Of a DNA stretch of 64,000 nucleotides, positions 1 through 8,231 are shown one piece after another. Positions within the stretch are counted from its first letter, which is position 1. Every line of letters begins with the position of its first letter. This DNA is from Caulobacteraceae bacterium UBA3198. GTDB lineage: Bacteria > Pseudomonadota > Alphaproteobacteria > Caulobacterales > Caulobacteraceae. The stretch lies in NCBI GenBank assembly GCA_002363865.1, contig DEWY01000002.1, positions 62,001-126,000 on the forward strand, in the 5' to 3' direction. The position numbers were made by a program, and so were the translations under genes. The notes below the pieces were generated by a model that was given only the letters and a program-made list of their open reading frames with translations, searched no databases and was not told the DNA's origin.

Positions 1-800
1 TCCGTCAGATGGGCTACCGACAGGCTGGAGACCGTCACCCCGCTGAGCAGATGGACGAAATAGGCCGAGACCAGGATGTAGAACTGCGGTGTGGCCATGG
101 CCTGTTTCAGGGTCCAGTCGTGGACCGTGCGATAGACCGCCAGCGGGGCCGGGCTCGGGGCCGCAGCGGCGGCTTCGGCCTCGGCCTTGACCGCGCTGTC
201 GATGTGCTCCGAGGACTCCTTCAGCCAGGCGCTGGACGGGATCAGCAGCGAGCAGATGACGCCAATGGCGAGCGCCGCCACCGCCTGCAGGGCCCAGAAG
301 GGCCGCCAGGCGCCGCCGGTGGCCTCCATGACGCCCAGCGCCATCCACGGCCCGGCCACGCTGCCCAGGCCCCCGAGGGTGAAGTAGAGGCCAAAGGCCA
401 TGGCCCGCTTCTGGAAGACGGCGGCCAGGACGTGGGTGCCCGGGATCAGGGCCATCAGCTGATAGGCCACCCCGCAGAGTGCGGTGCCCAGGAAGTAGAT
501 CCAGACACTGGGGGTCAGGTAGAGGCAGATGAAGCCCGCCGCCATGACCGCCGTGCCCAGCAGCAGGGCCGCACGCACCCCGAACCTGCGGATGATCATC
601 GGCGGGAACCAGGCCGAGCCGCCGCAGCAGGCGCCCAGCAGGGTGAAGCCGAGCCCGGCCTGCGCCCAGCTCCACTGCTGGTCGGCGACCATGGCCGGCA
701 GCACCACCCCCAGCGACGAGAAGGTCGCCGCCGAGATCAGGAACAGCAGCAGGCTGAAGACGCCGAGAAGCACCCAGGGACGCCATTGGCTCAGGGGCAT
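1..800 (-). CDS. MFS transporter, C-terminal part beyond window edge
   Basis: Predicted inner-membrane permease of the major facilitator superfamily. The first 266 codons are present and the rest runs off the left edge, which is why no stop is seen. The start is the ATG at 800-798; the ATG at 805-803 meets a stop after four codons, so it is excluded. The protein opens with MPLSQWRPWVLLGVFSLL, shows about six hydrophobic segments, then an Ala/Pro-rich stretch (about residues 200-225) typical of the central cytoplasmic loop, then the next membrane helix. It follows the TonB receptor by 61 bases on the same strand, so the two look like an outer/inner membrane uptake pair. The substrate cannot be read from the sequence. 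Confidence 0.85.
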   Translation of the reverse strand, partial: MPLSQWRPWVLLGVFSLLLFLISAATFSSLGVVLPAMVADQQWSWAQAGLGFTLLGACCGGSAWFPPMIIRRFGVRAALLLGTAVMAAGFICLYLTPSVWIYFLGTALCGVAYQLMALIPGTHVLAAVFQKRAMAFGLYFTLGGLGSVAGPWMALGVMEATGGAWRPFWALQAVAALAIGVICSLLIPSSAWLKESSEHIDSAVKAEAEAAAAAPSPAPLAVYRTVHDWTLKQAMATPQFYILVSAYFVHLLSGVTVSSLSVAHLT

Positions 801-826
801 GTCATGCCTCCACACAGGACTAAGGT

Positions 827-854
827 CCCGCCGCCTCCGGTCGGAGGCGGCGGG
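827..854 (-). terminator. Strong hairpin between TonB receptor and MFS gene
   Basis: A perfect 12-bp stem (827-838 with 843-854) closes a GGTC loop. It sits between the receptor stop codon (862) and the MFS start (800). No U-run follows on the minus strand, so it is more likely an attenuator or mRNA-stabilising structure than a full intrinsic terminator. Confidence 0.45.
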
Positions 855-861
855 CGCCAGA

Positions 862-3246
862 TCAGAACGAGCGCTTCAGGGTCACCCGCCACTCGCGGCC
901 CTTGCCAGGCAGGGCCGCCAGGTTGGCGTAGGAGTCCGCCGCCGGGGTGAAGAAGAGCTCGTCGAACACGTTATCGACGTTGAGCGAGGCGTGGAACGGG
1001 CCCCGCGCATAGAAGAGCGACAGGTTGGCCGTGGTGTATTCCGGATAGGTGATCGGATTTTCCACCGTCTGGGACGTCTCGCTGACCCCGGTCGCCCCGA
1101 CGACGCCGCCCACCTGGCCCCAGTCATACTCGTCGCTGGTGTAGCTGCCATAGAGGCTGAGCACGGTGCGCGGGATCAGGGTGTAGGCGTAGTCGCCGCC
1201 CCGGCCCGGCAGGCTGGAGAACTCCCAGACCACATAGGTGCCGCCAAAGGCGTTCAGCGGATCCACCCCGGTCACGTAGTAGGGGATGTAGGAGAAGCTG
1301 GCGTCCGGCCCCTTGACCGTGGTGCGCTGGGTGTTGCCCGCGAAGGTGAAGGACAGATTGTCGGTGGCGAGATAGCGCACCTCCACCTCCACCCCCTTGG
1401 CCCGGGTGCCCCGCACGGTGGGGTTGGGCCCGCCGGTCAGCTGGGTGCGGTTCTGCCGATAGCCGGCCACCGACCCCACCAGGGAGCCCGACAGGAGCTG
1501 GAACTTCACCCCGGCCTCGGCCAGGTCGGAGTCCGACAGCCAGGCGTCCGACTGGATCAGGGACGGCGCGATGTCGCCGGCCTGGCTCATCTCCAGGGCC
1601 GCGGTCTCGGCATAGGTGATGTAGGGCATCAGGCCGAAGTCGAACTGATAGGTCAGGGAGGCCGAATAGGTCCCCTTGCCCTGGCTGTCCTCGAACTTGC
1701 CGGGTGGCTGGTAGCTGACGAGGCCGGTGTCCTCGGCCTCCACCTCATAGTGGTCGTAGCGACCGCCCAGGATCAGGTTCAGACGTTCGCCGATGAAGAT
1801 GTCGGAGGTGACGAAGACGCCGGCCTGGCTCCAGGTGGAGCTGTTGTCGTTCTCCCACTGCAGGCCGTAGGCCTCGGGCGAGAAGGGATCATCGATGATG
1901 TCCGTGGGCGTGGCGCCAAAGGCGATGTCCCGCCGGTCCAGCGCGATCAGGCCAGAATTGAAGCTCTCCATCCGCCGTCCGTCGAAGGCCCGGTAGGAGG
2001 CGCCGATGAAGGAGGTCGAGGTGACCATGCCCACGTCATAGTCGAAGTCATAGGTGACCCGGGCCTCGCCCACCTGGGAGTCGAACATGGCCGGATAGCC
2101 GTAGGAGACGAACCGCTTGTTCTTCAGCTCATCGTAGAAGAGCTGGAACTTCAGCGCCGAGCCGTTGTCGAAGTCACGGATCAGGTCGAAATAGCCCGTC
2201 CGGGTCCAGGAGTTCGAGAAGTCGGCGTCGCTGATATAGACGGTCCGCGGATCGAGCTTGGTGGTTCCGATCCCCACATCCAGGGTGTGGTTGGCGTCGC
2301 TCTGCGGGAAGCCGTAATAGGCCAGGTAGAGGGCCGAGGCGTAGGGATAGAAGCCGACCTCGTTGGGGGTCAGCTTGCCGTCGCCATTGACGTCGCTCAG
2401 GCTGGTGTCGCGGCCGGTGATATAGGTCTGATTGTCGATCAGGTCCTGGGTCAGGCGGTTCCAACCCGGCGTCTGCACATCCCCGTCGGAGTGGAAGGCC
2501 ATGCCGCCGAACGCGGTGCGCCAGCCGCCGCCCAGCTCCAGGTCCACCGAGGCCTGCAGCATCTCCCGGCGCGGCGAAATCCCGCGATAGAAGCTGTCGG
2601 AATTCTCCGCCTGGCCATAGAGGTTCAAGCCCCCCTCCAGGCCCGCGAAGTTCAGGGGAATGCTGATCTGGCCCGAGGCTTCCTTGCGGTTGTACGAGCC
2701 CACCGTGAAGTCCGCCTGACCGGAGATCTCCGAGATATAGGCGCCCTCGGTGCGGCCGGACTTCGGCACGAAGTTGAGCATGCCGCCCACCTTGCCGGCC
2801 CCATAGATGGGCGTCGGCGGACCGCGCACGATCTCGATCTGCGCCGCATTGGCGATGGGGGTGGAATAGGTGCCGCGGTTCTCGATCCGCTTGAAGCCGC
2901 GGAAATAGTTCTCCGCCAGGGTGCCGCGGATATTGAGGGCCCCGGCCACGCCGTAGAAGCTGGCCGTATAGGTGCCCGGCGAAATGGCCGTCAGGTCGTC
3001 GATGGTCTCGATGCCGTAACGCTCCAGCGTCACGTCGCTGGCGAAGCTCGCCGAGCGGGGCGTTTCGATCAGCGCCTTGTCCAGACCAAAGACGCTGTCG
3101 CTGGGGTCCTTCTCCAGCAGGCCAGTCCGGTCCTGCGCCGTGACCACGACCTCGTCGACCATATCAACCTGCGCCCAGGCCAGGCCTGGACTTGCAATCA
3201 GCGCGGACAGGGAGGCGCCCGCGACCAACATGAGTCTCTTTGACAT
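862..3246 (-). CDS. TonB-dependent outer-membrane receptor with EF-hand-like loop
   Basis: Outer-membrane beta-barrel for energy-dependent uptake of an unknown ligand, 794 residues. A Sec signal peptide ends near AWA-Q at residues 24-26. A TonB-box-like DEVVVTA segment follows, then the plug domain to about residue 170 (contains IEIVRGPPTPIYGAGKVGG) and a barrel ending in the terminal aromatic KRSF typical of the family. Residues 285-296 read DVNGDGKLTPNE, a good EF-hand calcium loop (D285, N287, D289, E296), in what should be an extracellular loop. An AGAGGG ribosome site lies upstream of ATG 3246. The neighbours (MFS, GntR) suggest regulated uptake of a carbon source rather than iron; no Fur-like box was seen upstream. 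Confidence 0.92.
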   Translation of the reverse strand: MSKRLMLVAGASLSALIASPGLAWAQVDMVDEVVVTAQDRTGLLEKDPSDSVFGLDKALIETPRSASFASDVTLERYGIETIDDLTAISPGTYTASFYGVAGALNIRGTLAENYFRGFKRIENRGTYSTPIANAAQIEIVRGPPTPIYGAGKVGGMLNFVPKSGRTEGAYISEISGQADFTVGSYNRKEASGQISIPLNFAGLEGGLNLYGQAENSDSFYRGISPRREMLQASVDLELGGGWRTAFGGMAFHSDGDVQTPGWNRLTQDLIDNQTYITGRDTSLSDVNGDGKLTPNEVGFYPYASALYLAYYGFPQSDANHTLDVGIGTTKLDPRTVYISDADFSNSWTRTGYFDLIRDFDNGSALKFQLFYDELKNKRFVSYGYPAMFDSQVGEARVTYDFDYDVGMVTSTSFIGASYRAFDGRRMESFNSGLIALDRRDIAFGATPTDIIDDPFSPEAYGLQWENDNSSTWSQAGVFVTSDIFIGERLNLILGGRYDHYEVEAEDTGLVSYQPPGKFEDSQGKGTYSASLTYQFDFGLMPYITYAETAALEMSQAGDIAPSLIQSDAWLSDSDLAEAGVKFQLLSGSLVGSVAGYRQNRTQLTGGPNPTVRGTRAKGVEVEVRYLATDNLSFTFAGNTQRTTVKGPDASFSYIPYYVTGVDPLNAFGGTYVVWEFSSLPGRGGDYAYTLIPRTVLSLYGSYTSDEYDWGQVGGVVGATGVSETSQTVENPITYPEYTTANLSLFYARGPFHASLNVDNVFDELFFTPAADSYANLAALPGKGREWRVTLKRSF

Positions 3247-3361
3247 ATCGCCCTCTTCAGGAGGGGCGCGGACCCTCCGCCGGGTGGCGGTTATCCCCGC
3301 GTCCGCGCGCCTCTTGAAGGAGAAAGTCTCGCGACCGCGGCCTCAGGTCAAAAATGTCTCG

Positions 3362-3383
3362 TGAAATTTCAGTTGGAATGTCA
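3362..3383. promoter_or_regulatory. Tandem operator-like palindromes upstream of TonB receptor
   Basis: A perfect palindrome TGAAATTTCA (3362-3371) is followed 12 bases on by TGGAATGTCA (3374-3383), about 115 bases upstream of the receptor start. Close relatives lie upstream of the adjacent GntR gene (4294-4303) and the nitroreductase (4996-5005). The GntR protein is the obvious candidate binder. This is inference from shared sequence only. Confidence 0.45.
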
Positions 3384-3451
3384 GAGGCGCCCGTCCAGCG
3401 TTCAGATTTTCCGCCCTGGCGCCCACCTGCGGATCAGCGCCAGGTCGCTGC

Positions 3452-4237
3452 TCAACCTGCAGGCGCTGCTGGCGCCTCCGGGCTCGCGGATGGCGCGTCC
3501 TCCTCCCCCCGGCCGGTCAGGGATCGCTTGACGGTCTGGGGCATGGTGCCGAGCACCAGGATCATCCCGGCCCGCGCGCCCTCGGCGTCCCGGGCCGCGA
3601 TCCGTTGGGCCACGGCCCGGTGCAGGCAGATGTCGGCCAGCCGCTCTTCCTCCGTGGTCGTGCCCATGGAATAGACCCAGAACCGGGCGGCCTTGTGCTG
3701 CAGGGGGATGAGAATCCGGGCCAGGGCGGCGTTGCGGCTGGCCCGGGCGATCAGGGCGTGGAACCGCTGGTCCATGGCGATCAGGGCCCGGCGGTCCTGC
3801 TCCCGATCGGCGCGCTCGGCGTCATCGAAGGTGGAGACGATCTGAGCGATCTCATCGGCCGTCGCGTTCTTTGCGGCCATGGCCGCACAGTGCGGCTCGA
3901 TCAGAGCCCGGGCCTCATAGCCCTCCCGCAGGTCCACCAGATCCAGGGGCGACACCGTCGTGCCGGCCCGGGAGCGGCGAACCACCATGCCCTCCAGTGC
4001 CAGCCGACCAAGCGCGTCGCGGATGCCGGCCAGCCCGGTGCTGTAGCGGCGGGTCAGGGTCTGTTCGTCGAGCCGTGCGCCAGGCGGCAGCTCGCCGAGG
4101 ATGATGTCGAGCAGGATCTGTTCATAGGCGCGGGCCTTCTGGAGCTCCGGCGACCACTCGCCGGAATCGGCGATGATGCTCACCGGTCCGTGGTTCCTGG
4201 CCGCATCCTCGGGGTTCACGCTCAAGCTCCGCACCAC
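3452..4237 (-). CDS. GntR-family (FCD/FadR-type) transcriptional regulator
   Basis: DNA-binding regulator: N-terminal winged helix-turn-helix (about the first 85 residues, with ARLDEQTLTRRYSTGLAGIRDALGRLALEG) followed by an all-helical FCD ligand domain to about residue 235, then an Ala/Pro-rich tail. The frame is open from GTG 4279, but GTG 4237 is preceded at ideal spacing by GGAGGAAGGA (4253-4244). That start gives 261 residues and leaves room for a promoter, so it is preferred. FCD regulators usually respond to small organic acids. The gene lies between the nitroreductase and the TonB receptor on the same strand, and its own upstream region holds TGAAATGTCA, which suggests autoregulation. 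Confidence 0.88.
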   Translation of the reverse strand: MVRSLSVNPEDAARNHGPVSIIADSGEWSPELQKARAYEQILLDIILGELPPGARLDEQTLTRRYSTGLAGIRDALGRLALEGMVVRRSRAGTTVSPLDLVDLREGYEARALIEPHCAAMAAKNATADEIAQIVSTFDDAERADREQDRRALIAMDQRFHALIARASRNAALARILIPLQHKAARFWVYSMGTTTEEERLADICLHRAVAQRIAARDAEGARAGMILVLGTMPQTVKRSLTGRGEEDAPSASPEAPAAPAG

Positions 4238-4293
4238 GCTCGTTCCTTCCTCCGACGCCGGGCTCTCATGGCCGATCACCCTCTGGTCTAGTC

Positions 4294-4303
4294 TGAAATG
4301 TCA
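4294..4303. promoter_or_regulatory. Operator-like palindrome upstream of gntR
   Basis: TGAAATGTCA lies inside the perfect 6-bp inverted repeat GTCTGA-AATG-TCAGAC (4291-4306), 57 bases upstream of the preferred GntR start. It matches the sites upstream of the neighbouring receptor and nitroreductase, so it is a candidate autoregulatory site. Confidence 0.45.
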
Positions 4304-4321
4304 GACCGGGCCAGCGGTCGG

Positions 4322-4909
4322 TCAGAGCACCTGGCAGGCCTCGTTGAAGTCGAGGCGCGGATTACGAGGGTAGACGCCCTCGGGTCGTCCCTGGCCTAAG
4401 GCCACCAGGAAGTTGGATCGCCAGCTGGTCCCGGCGAAGAAGGCCTCGTCCAGGGCTGCATTGTCGAAGCCGGACATGGGGCCGCAGTCCAGACCCAGGC
4501 TGCGGGCGGCCATGATCAGATAGGCGCCCTGCAGGCTGGAATTGCGCAGGGCCGTCTCGAACCGAACCGTCGGGTCGCCAAACCAGTGGCGCGCACTCGG
4601 GTCGTGGGGGAAGAGCCTGGGCAGCTGCTCGGCGAAGTCCAGATCATAGGCCACGATCACGCAGACCGGGGCGGCCATGGTCTTTTCCCGATTGGCCCGG
4701 GAGAGATGCGGCGCGAGCCGTTCCTTGGCCTCCGGCGAGCGGACGAAGACGAACCGCCCCGGCCCGCAATTGGCCGAGGTCGGCCCCCACTTCAGCAGAT
4801 CATAGAGCCGCTCCAGAACCGCGTCGTCGATGGGAGTGTCGGACCAGGCGTTGTGGCTGCGGGCCTGGCGGAACAGCTGGTCGAGAATCGGGTCGGCGAG
4901 GTCCTGCAC
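4322..4909 (-). CDS. rutE: RutE-like nitroreductase (malonic semialdehyde reductase family)
   Basis: FMN-dependent oxidoreductase of the nitroreductase fold, 195 residues. It carries the signature segments of the RutE / malonic semialdehyde reductase subgroup: [10 protein letters not shown] near residue 40, [30 protein letters not shown] in mid protein (seen as consecutive blocks) and [12 protein letters not shown] near residue 160. The open frame extends to an ATG at 4987, but GTG 4909 has AAGGAGA immediately upstream and gives the family's normal length of about 196, so it is chosen. No other rut (pyrimidine degradation) genes are nearby, so the physiological substrate may differ. It is first in a minus-strand run with gntR, 84 bases upstream of the preferred GntR start. 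Confidence 0.82.
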   Translation of the reverse strand: MQDLADPILDQLFRQARSHNAWSDTPIDDAVLERLYDLLKWGPTSANCGPGRFVFVRSPEAKERLAPHLSRANREKTMAAPVCVIVAYDLDFAEQLPRLFPHDPSARHWFGDPTVRFETALRNSSLQGAYLIMAARSLGLDCGPMSGFDNAALDEAFFAGTSWRSNFLVALGQGRPEGVYPRNPRLDFNEACQVL

Positions 4910-4986
4910 GGGGTCTCCTTGGCGATGGTGGCGGGTGTCGGAACCAGAGTGTCCGGATGGAGGCTCCTCTGACCAGTCCAGTTGCA

Positions 4987-5005
4987 CATTTCCAGTAAAA
5001 TTTCA
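4987..5005. promoter_or_regulatory. Operator-like pair upstream of nitroreductase
   Basis: On the minus strand TGAAATTTTA (5005-4996) is followed 11 bases on by TGGAAATG (4994-4987), the same two-site layout as upstream of the TonB receptor. It lies 78-96 bases upstream of the GTG start, in the 228-bp divergent region shared with the VOC gene. Confidence 0.4.
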
Positions 5006-5137
5006 GAAAGACGCCCAACCTCTAGGCGGGACGCGCTCAGACAAGGTCTCGTGCGCTACGGGACAAGAACTCGGGCGCCGCCCTCCCTAGGGTCCGCCCG
5101 GGCCGTCCGCCGGCCCAAAGCATGAGAGGAGTTTTGC

Positions 5138-5629
5138 GTGGGCTATCCCAACACCCTGATCTTTGTCGATCTGGCCGCCGATGATCCGGCCGCCGCCGGC
5201 GCCTTCTATGCCGAGGTGTTCGGCTGGCGCAACGACGCCCGGCCCGAGGGCCTCTATCACCGGATGGTGCCTGGCGGCCAGTTCCGCAATCCCGACGGTT
5301 CCGACAGCGAGATCGGCAACCTGCACCTGGGCATCTTCAAGACCGCCAACGCCCGCCCCCATCCCGAGACCGCCGGCGTCGAGCCCCGCAGCGCCAGCGT
5401 CGAGGGCCGCAAGCCCCGGATCTGGATTCTGATCAGCGACGACGACACCCCAGAGCGCATCCTGGGCGAAGCCGAGAAGCGCGGCGCGACCATCCTTTGG
5501 CGCAACCACTACTGGTCGGAATTCAACGGCTTCAACCACGCCTTCCGCGACCCCTGGGGCAATGAGATCGTGCTGTGGGGCAAGGCGGGATCAGACCCGG
5601 TCATCCCGGCCGACTACACCCGCGAATAG
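5138..5629 (+). CDS. VOC-family (glyoxalase/bleomycin-resistance fold) protein
   Basis: Soluble vicinal-oxygen-chelate protein of 163 residues made of paired beta-alpha-beta-beta-beta units. It opens with NTLIFVDLAADDPAAAGAFY and ends with a second unit containing AFRDPWGNEIVLWGK, the usual 'DPxGN' strand before the metal ligand Glu. GTG 5138 is taken as start because GAGAGGAG lies 7 bases upstream. The enzyme activity cannot be assigned: the family includes dioxygenases, lyases and binding proteins. It diverges from the nitroreductase, so shared regulation is possible. Confidence 0.8.
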   Translation: MGYPNTLIFVDLAADDPAAAGAFYAEVFGWRNDARPEGLYHRMVPGGQFRNPDGSDSEIGNLHLGIFKTANARPHPETAGVEPRSASVEGRKPRIWILISDDDTPERILGEAEKRGATILWRNHYWSEFNGFNHAFRDPWGNEIVLWGKAGSDPVIPADYTRE

Positions 5630-5648
5630 ACGCCACCCGCGGGCGGGG

Positions 5649-5816
5649 TCAGTCGCCGCGTCCGCGGGTCAGGAACTTGAACCCGCCCGTCAGGAAGAAG
5701 CCCACGAGGCAGACCAGGAACAGACCCCAGGCGATGATCCGCACCGCCTCGATCAAGAGCCCCAGGATCGCCGCGGCGATCATCACGAGTAGAAAGATCC
5801 CGGCCCATTTGAGCAT
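5649..5816 (-). CDS. Small two-helix membrane protein
   Basis: Short gene of 55 residues, starting MLKWAGIFLLVMIAAAILG at ATG 5816. It has two hydrophobic helices (about residues 4-22 and 27-45) and a short basic tail ending GRGD. Start and layout resemble the DUF1328/YtjA small membrane proteins, but the sequence is not a clear match. It converges with the VOC gene, with only 19 bases between the stop codons. No function can be given. Confidence 0.65.
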   Translation of the reverse strand: MLKWAGIFLLVMIAAAILGLLIEAVRIIAWGLFLVCLVGFFLTGGFKFLTRGRGD

Positions 5817-5894
5817 TGTCGTCTCCAAGCTTGAGCTTGAGAACGCGATGGGCCGTTGGGCGTTCCCGGTCGAGGCGCCGCAGGGGCGAGATCT

Positions 5895-6386
5895 TCAGTG
5901 CAGGGTTGCGCCGGCCGGGCGGCCGCAGGGCGTCAGATGCCCGCTCCCCAGCCGCGCCGGCAGCGCCAGCCCTTCATGGGCGAGGACCATGTTCAGGGCG
6001 CGGGCGAAGATGGCCACCGGCTCCGGCTGGCTCACAAGAGGCGCCAGCAGGGCTCGAGCGGTCCGCATGTCGACCCGGGCCACGCCACAGGCCACGATCA
6101 GCCTCTGCTCATCTTCCCCATAGCCGGCGCAGGCCCCGCAGGCGATCTGCAGCGGTCGACGCGTCTGTCGCTCCAGGGCCTCCATGAGGGCGACGAAGAT
6201 GGCCCCGGCCCGGTCGCTCACCTGCTGGCCCATCAGCCGGCGGACGCAGGGCTGCGGCGCCTCGCCCGACAGCCGAAGGCCCGCCCAGAGCCGCAGGGCG
6301 GCCAGGATCACCTGCTCGCCGTGAGAGAGAGCGGCCGGCTCCGGCGAGGTGGTCATGCGGGGATGAGCCGCGGCGTCATCGGCCAT
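5895..6386 (-). CDS. Conserved-looking hypothetical protein, possibly iron-regulated
   Basis: 163 residues, no signal peptide or membrane segment. The middle holds a cysteine-containing stretch, IACGACAGYGEDEQRLIVACG (residues about 80-100, quoted in part), with three cysteines, followed by a helical region and a short hydrophobic C-terminal part. The family is not recognised. AAAGG lies upstream of ATG 6386, and 15 bases upstream is a 19-bp motif that matches the promoter motif of the siderophore receptor at 36 kb in 16 of 19 positions. That motif is the only clue and hints at an iron-linked role. It diverges from the M48 protease. Confidence 0.6.
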   Translation of the reverse strand: MADDAAAHPRMTTSPEPAALSHGEQVILAALRLWAGLRLSGEAPQPCVRRLMGQQVSDRAGAIFVALMEALERQTRRPLQIACGACAGYGEDEQRLIVACGVARVDMRTARALLAPLVSQPEPVAIFARALNMVLAHEGLALPARLGSGHLTPCGRPAGATLH

Positions 6387-6400
6387 GATCGAACACCTTT

Positions 6401-6419
6401 ATTGCGACTAGTTCTTATT
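6401..6419. promoter_or_regulatory. Fur-box-like site
   Basis: The site reads ATTGCGACTAGTTCTTATT. It differs at only three central positions from the site at 36356-36374 before the siderophore receptor, and fits a loose 7-1-7 Fur half-site pattern. It lies between the hypothetical gene (start 6386) and the M48 lipoprotein (start 6524) and could control either. Confidence 0.5.
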
Positions 6420-6523
6420 AGCGGTAACCCGTGTCACGCCTCCCGTCAAACCCCAACTGGGCGCCGTTTCGCGACTGACGCGTTCCTGCGGTAAGCTGCG
6501 CCCATATTGAGGGAAGACCGACC

Positions 6524-7312
6524 ATGATGATGATCGCTGATCGGGCGCCGCGCGCCCTACGCACCCTGGCGCTCCTGCTTGCGCTGAGCGCCCCGGCCGG
6601 CCTGGCCGCCTGCTCCTACAGCGAGGAACTGGGGCGCCAGCAGGTGCTGCTGGTCGATCCTGGCGCCCTGTCGCAGCAAGGCGCGCAGGCCTGGGCCCAG
6701 ATGAAGCAGACCTCGAAGGTGTCCAATGACGCCGCGGCCAACGCCCGGCTTCGCCGCATCGGCGGCCAGATCGTCGCGGCCACCACCCTGCGCAATCAGG
6801 CCTGGGAATACGCGGTGTTCGAGGACAAGTCGGTCAACGCCTTCGTCCTGCCCGGCGGCAAGGTCGGCGTGACCACCGGCATGATGAACTTTGTCGCCAA
6901 TGACGACGAGCTGGCCGCGGTCCTGGGCCATGAGGTGGCCCACGTCATGGCCAACCATGCGGCCGAGCGCTACTCCCAGTCGGCCCTGGCCCAGGTGGGC
7001 GCAAGCCTGGTGGGCGCGGCGACCCAGAACGCCGACAGCGGCCTGGCTCAGACGCTGGGGCGCTATGCGGGCCCGGCCCTGCAGGTGGCCGTGCTCAACC
7101 CCTATTCCCGCCAGCACGAGCTGGAGGCTGACCGCATCGGCCTCGACCTGATGGTGCGGGCCGGCTTCAGCGCCCGGCGCGGGGTGGAGCTGTGGCGGCG
7201 TATGGCCGCGCGAGGCGGCTCATCGGTCCCGGCCATTCTCTCCACCCACCCCTCGGACGCCGCGCGCGTCCAGCAGCTGGACGCCTACATCGCCGCGCGC
7301 GGCTATTCCTGA
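6524..7312 (+). CDS. M48-family metalloprotease, outer-membrane lipoprotein type
   Basis: Zinc metalloprotease of 262 residues, related to the LoiP/BepA periplasmic quality-control proteases. A lipoprotein signal peptide ends in LAAC, with the lipidated Cys at residue 30. The catalytic motif HEVAH has H136, E137 and H140, and HELEAD supplies the third zinc ligand (E199). No TPR domain follows, so it is the short LoiP-like form. Three consecutive ATGs start the gene and GAGGGAAG lies upstream. The likely role is turnover of misassembled envelope proteins. It is separated from the next gene by a dispersed repeat. Confidence 0.88.
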   Translation: MMMIADRAPRALRTLALLLALSAPAGLAACSYSEELGRQQVLLVDPGALSQQGAQAWAQMKQTSKVSNDAAANARLRRIGGQIVAATTLRNQAWEYAVFEDKSVNAFVLPGGKVGVTTGMMNFVANDDELAAVLGHEVAHVMANHAAERYSQSALAQVGASLVGAATQNADSGLAQTLGRYAGPALQVAVLNPYSRQHELEADRIGLDLMVRAGFSARRGVELWRRMAARGGSSVPAILSTHPSDAARVQQLDAYIAARGYS

Positions 7313-7319
7313 GGTGGCA

Positions 7320-7431
7320 GAGCGCGTTCCGATAAGTGGGACCCGGTTATCGGACAAAACGCGCTCAAGGCTTGGAATCTAGAGCCTGCTTCAGCGATCA
7401 GACGGGTCGGTCTGATCGCTTCAGGCTCTAG
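7320..7431. repeat. Dispersed two-hairpin intergenic repeat, copy 1
   Basis: 112-bp element with two nested hairpins. The first (7320-7366) has outer arms GAGCGCGTT/AACGCGCTC and inner arms CCGATAA/TTATCGG. The second (7379-7431) has outer arms CTAGAGCCTG/CAGGCTCTAG and core arms AGCGATCAGAC/GTCTGATCGCT. A second copy lies at 51529-51642. This copy lies between convergent genes and its right end includes the stop codon (7430-7428) of the SDR gene, so it may also act as a bidirectional terminator. Confidence 0.85.
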
Positions 7432-8195
7432 AACTCGGCTGAACCGCCGTCGCAGGGCACCACGGCGCCCGTCGTGTAGGCCGAGGCCCGGCTGCTGAGG
7501 AAGATGGCCACGCCGGCGATGTCCTCGGGCTGTCCGATCCGGCCGCGGGGATTGCTCTTGGCGATGGCGTCGCCGGCCTGGGCCAGCGTCGCGGCCATCA
7601 TCTTCGACGGGAAGGGCCCCGGCGCAATCGCGTTGACTAGGATGTGCTCGGGCGCGAGGCGCTTGGCCAGGTGGCGGGTCAGCATGATGCAGCCGGCCTT
7701 GGATGTGGAATAGGCGTAGGTCTCCAGCGTCGGCGGCTCGATGCCGTTCACCGAGGCGATATTGATCACCCGACCCGGGTTCTCGGCGGTGGCGCCCGCC
7801 CGCAGCAGGGGCAGCAGCTTCTGGGTCAGGAAGAAGATCGACTTGACGTTCAGGTCGACGGTCTTGTCCCAGCCGTCTTCCGGATACTCGTCGATGGGTG
7901 CGCCCCAGGTGGCGCCGGCGTTGTTCACCAGCACGTCCAGGCGGCTCTCGCGTTCCTTGACGGCGTTCGCCAGGCCCTCGATGCCGGCCATGCCGCCCAG
8001 GTCGAAGGGCAGCGAGATGCAGGTCCCGTATTCCGACAGCTCATCGGCCACCCGGTCGCAGACCTCGGCTTTGCGCGAGGAGATGTAGACCTTGGCGCCG
8101 TTCTCCACATAGCCGCGGGCGATCATCTCGCCGATGCCGCGGCTGCCGCCGGTCACGAGGACGACCTTGCCCTCGACGCTGAACAGGTTCTTCAA
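7428..8195 (-). CDS. Short-chain dehydrogenase/reductase
   Basis: Classical SDR oxidoreductase of 255 residues, using NAD(P). It has the cofactor motif TGGSRGIG near residue 17, NNAG near residue 92, a catalytic Ser in the INIASVNG segment and YSTSKAG carrying the Tyr/Lys pair near residues 160-165. The start codon is TTG 8195, chosen because AGGAG lies six bases upstream and the frame then begins MKNLFSVEGKVVLVTGGSRG. It is the last gene of a three-gene run with a second SDR and a CMD-family protein, 36 bases after the previous gene. The substrate is unknown; the context suggests a small catabolic operon. Confidence 0.87.
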   Translation of the reverse strand: MKNLFSVEGKVVLVTGGSRGIGEMIARGYVENGAKVYISSRKAEVCDRVADELSEYGTCISLPFDLGGMAGIEGLANAVKERESRLDVLVNNAGATWGAPIDEYPEDGWDKTVDLNVKSIFFLTQKLLPLLRAGATAENPGRVINIASVNGIEPPTLETYAYSTSKAGCIMLTRHLAKRLAPEHILVNAIAPGPFPSKMMAATLAQAGDAIAKSNPRGRIGQPEDIAGVAIFLSSRASAYTTGAVVPCDGGSAEF

Positions 8196-8231
8196 AACAC
8201 GCTCCTGAGAAGTAATGGATAGAAAATCGGG

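Noticed and set aside
529..3243. 904-codon plus-strand open frame opposite the TonB receptor
   Set aside because: It lacks stops only because of GC-rich codon bias on the other strand. The minus-strand receptor has a signal peptide, plug and barrel motifs, while this frame has Gly/Arg/His-rich low-complexity composition.
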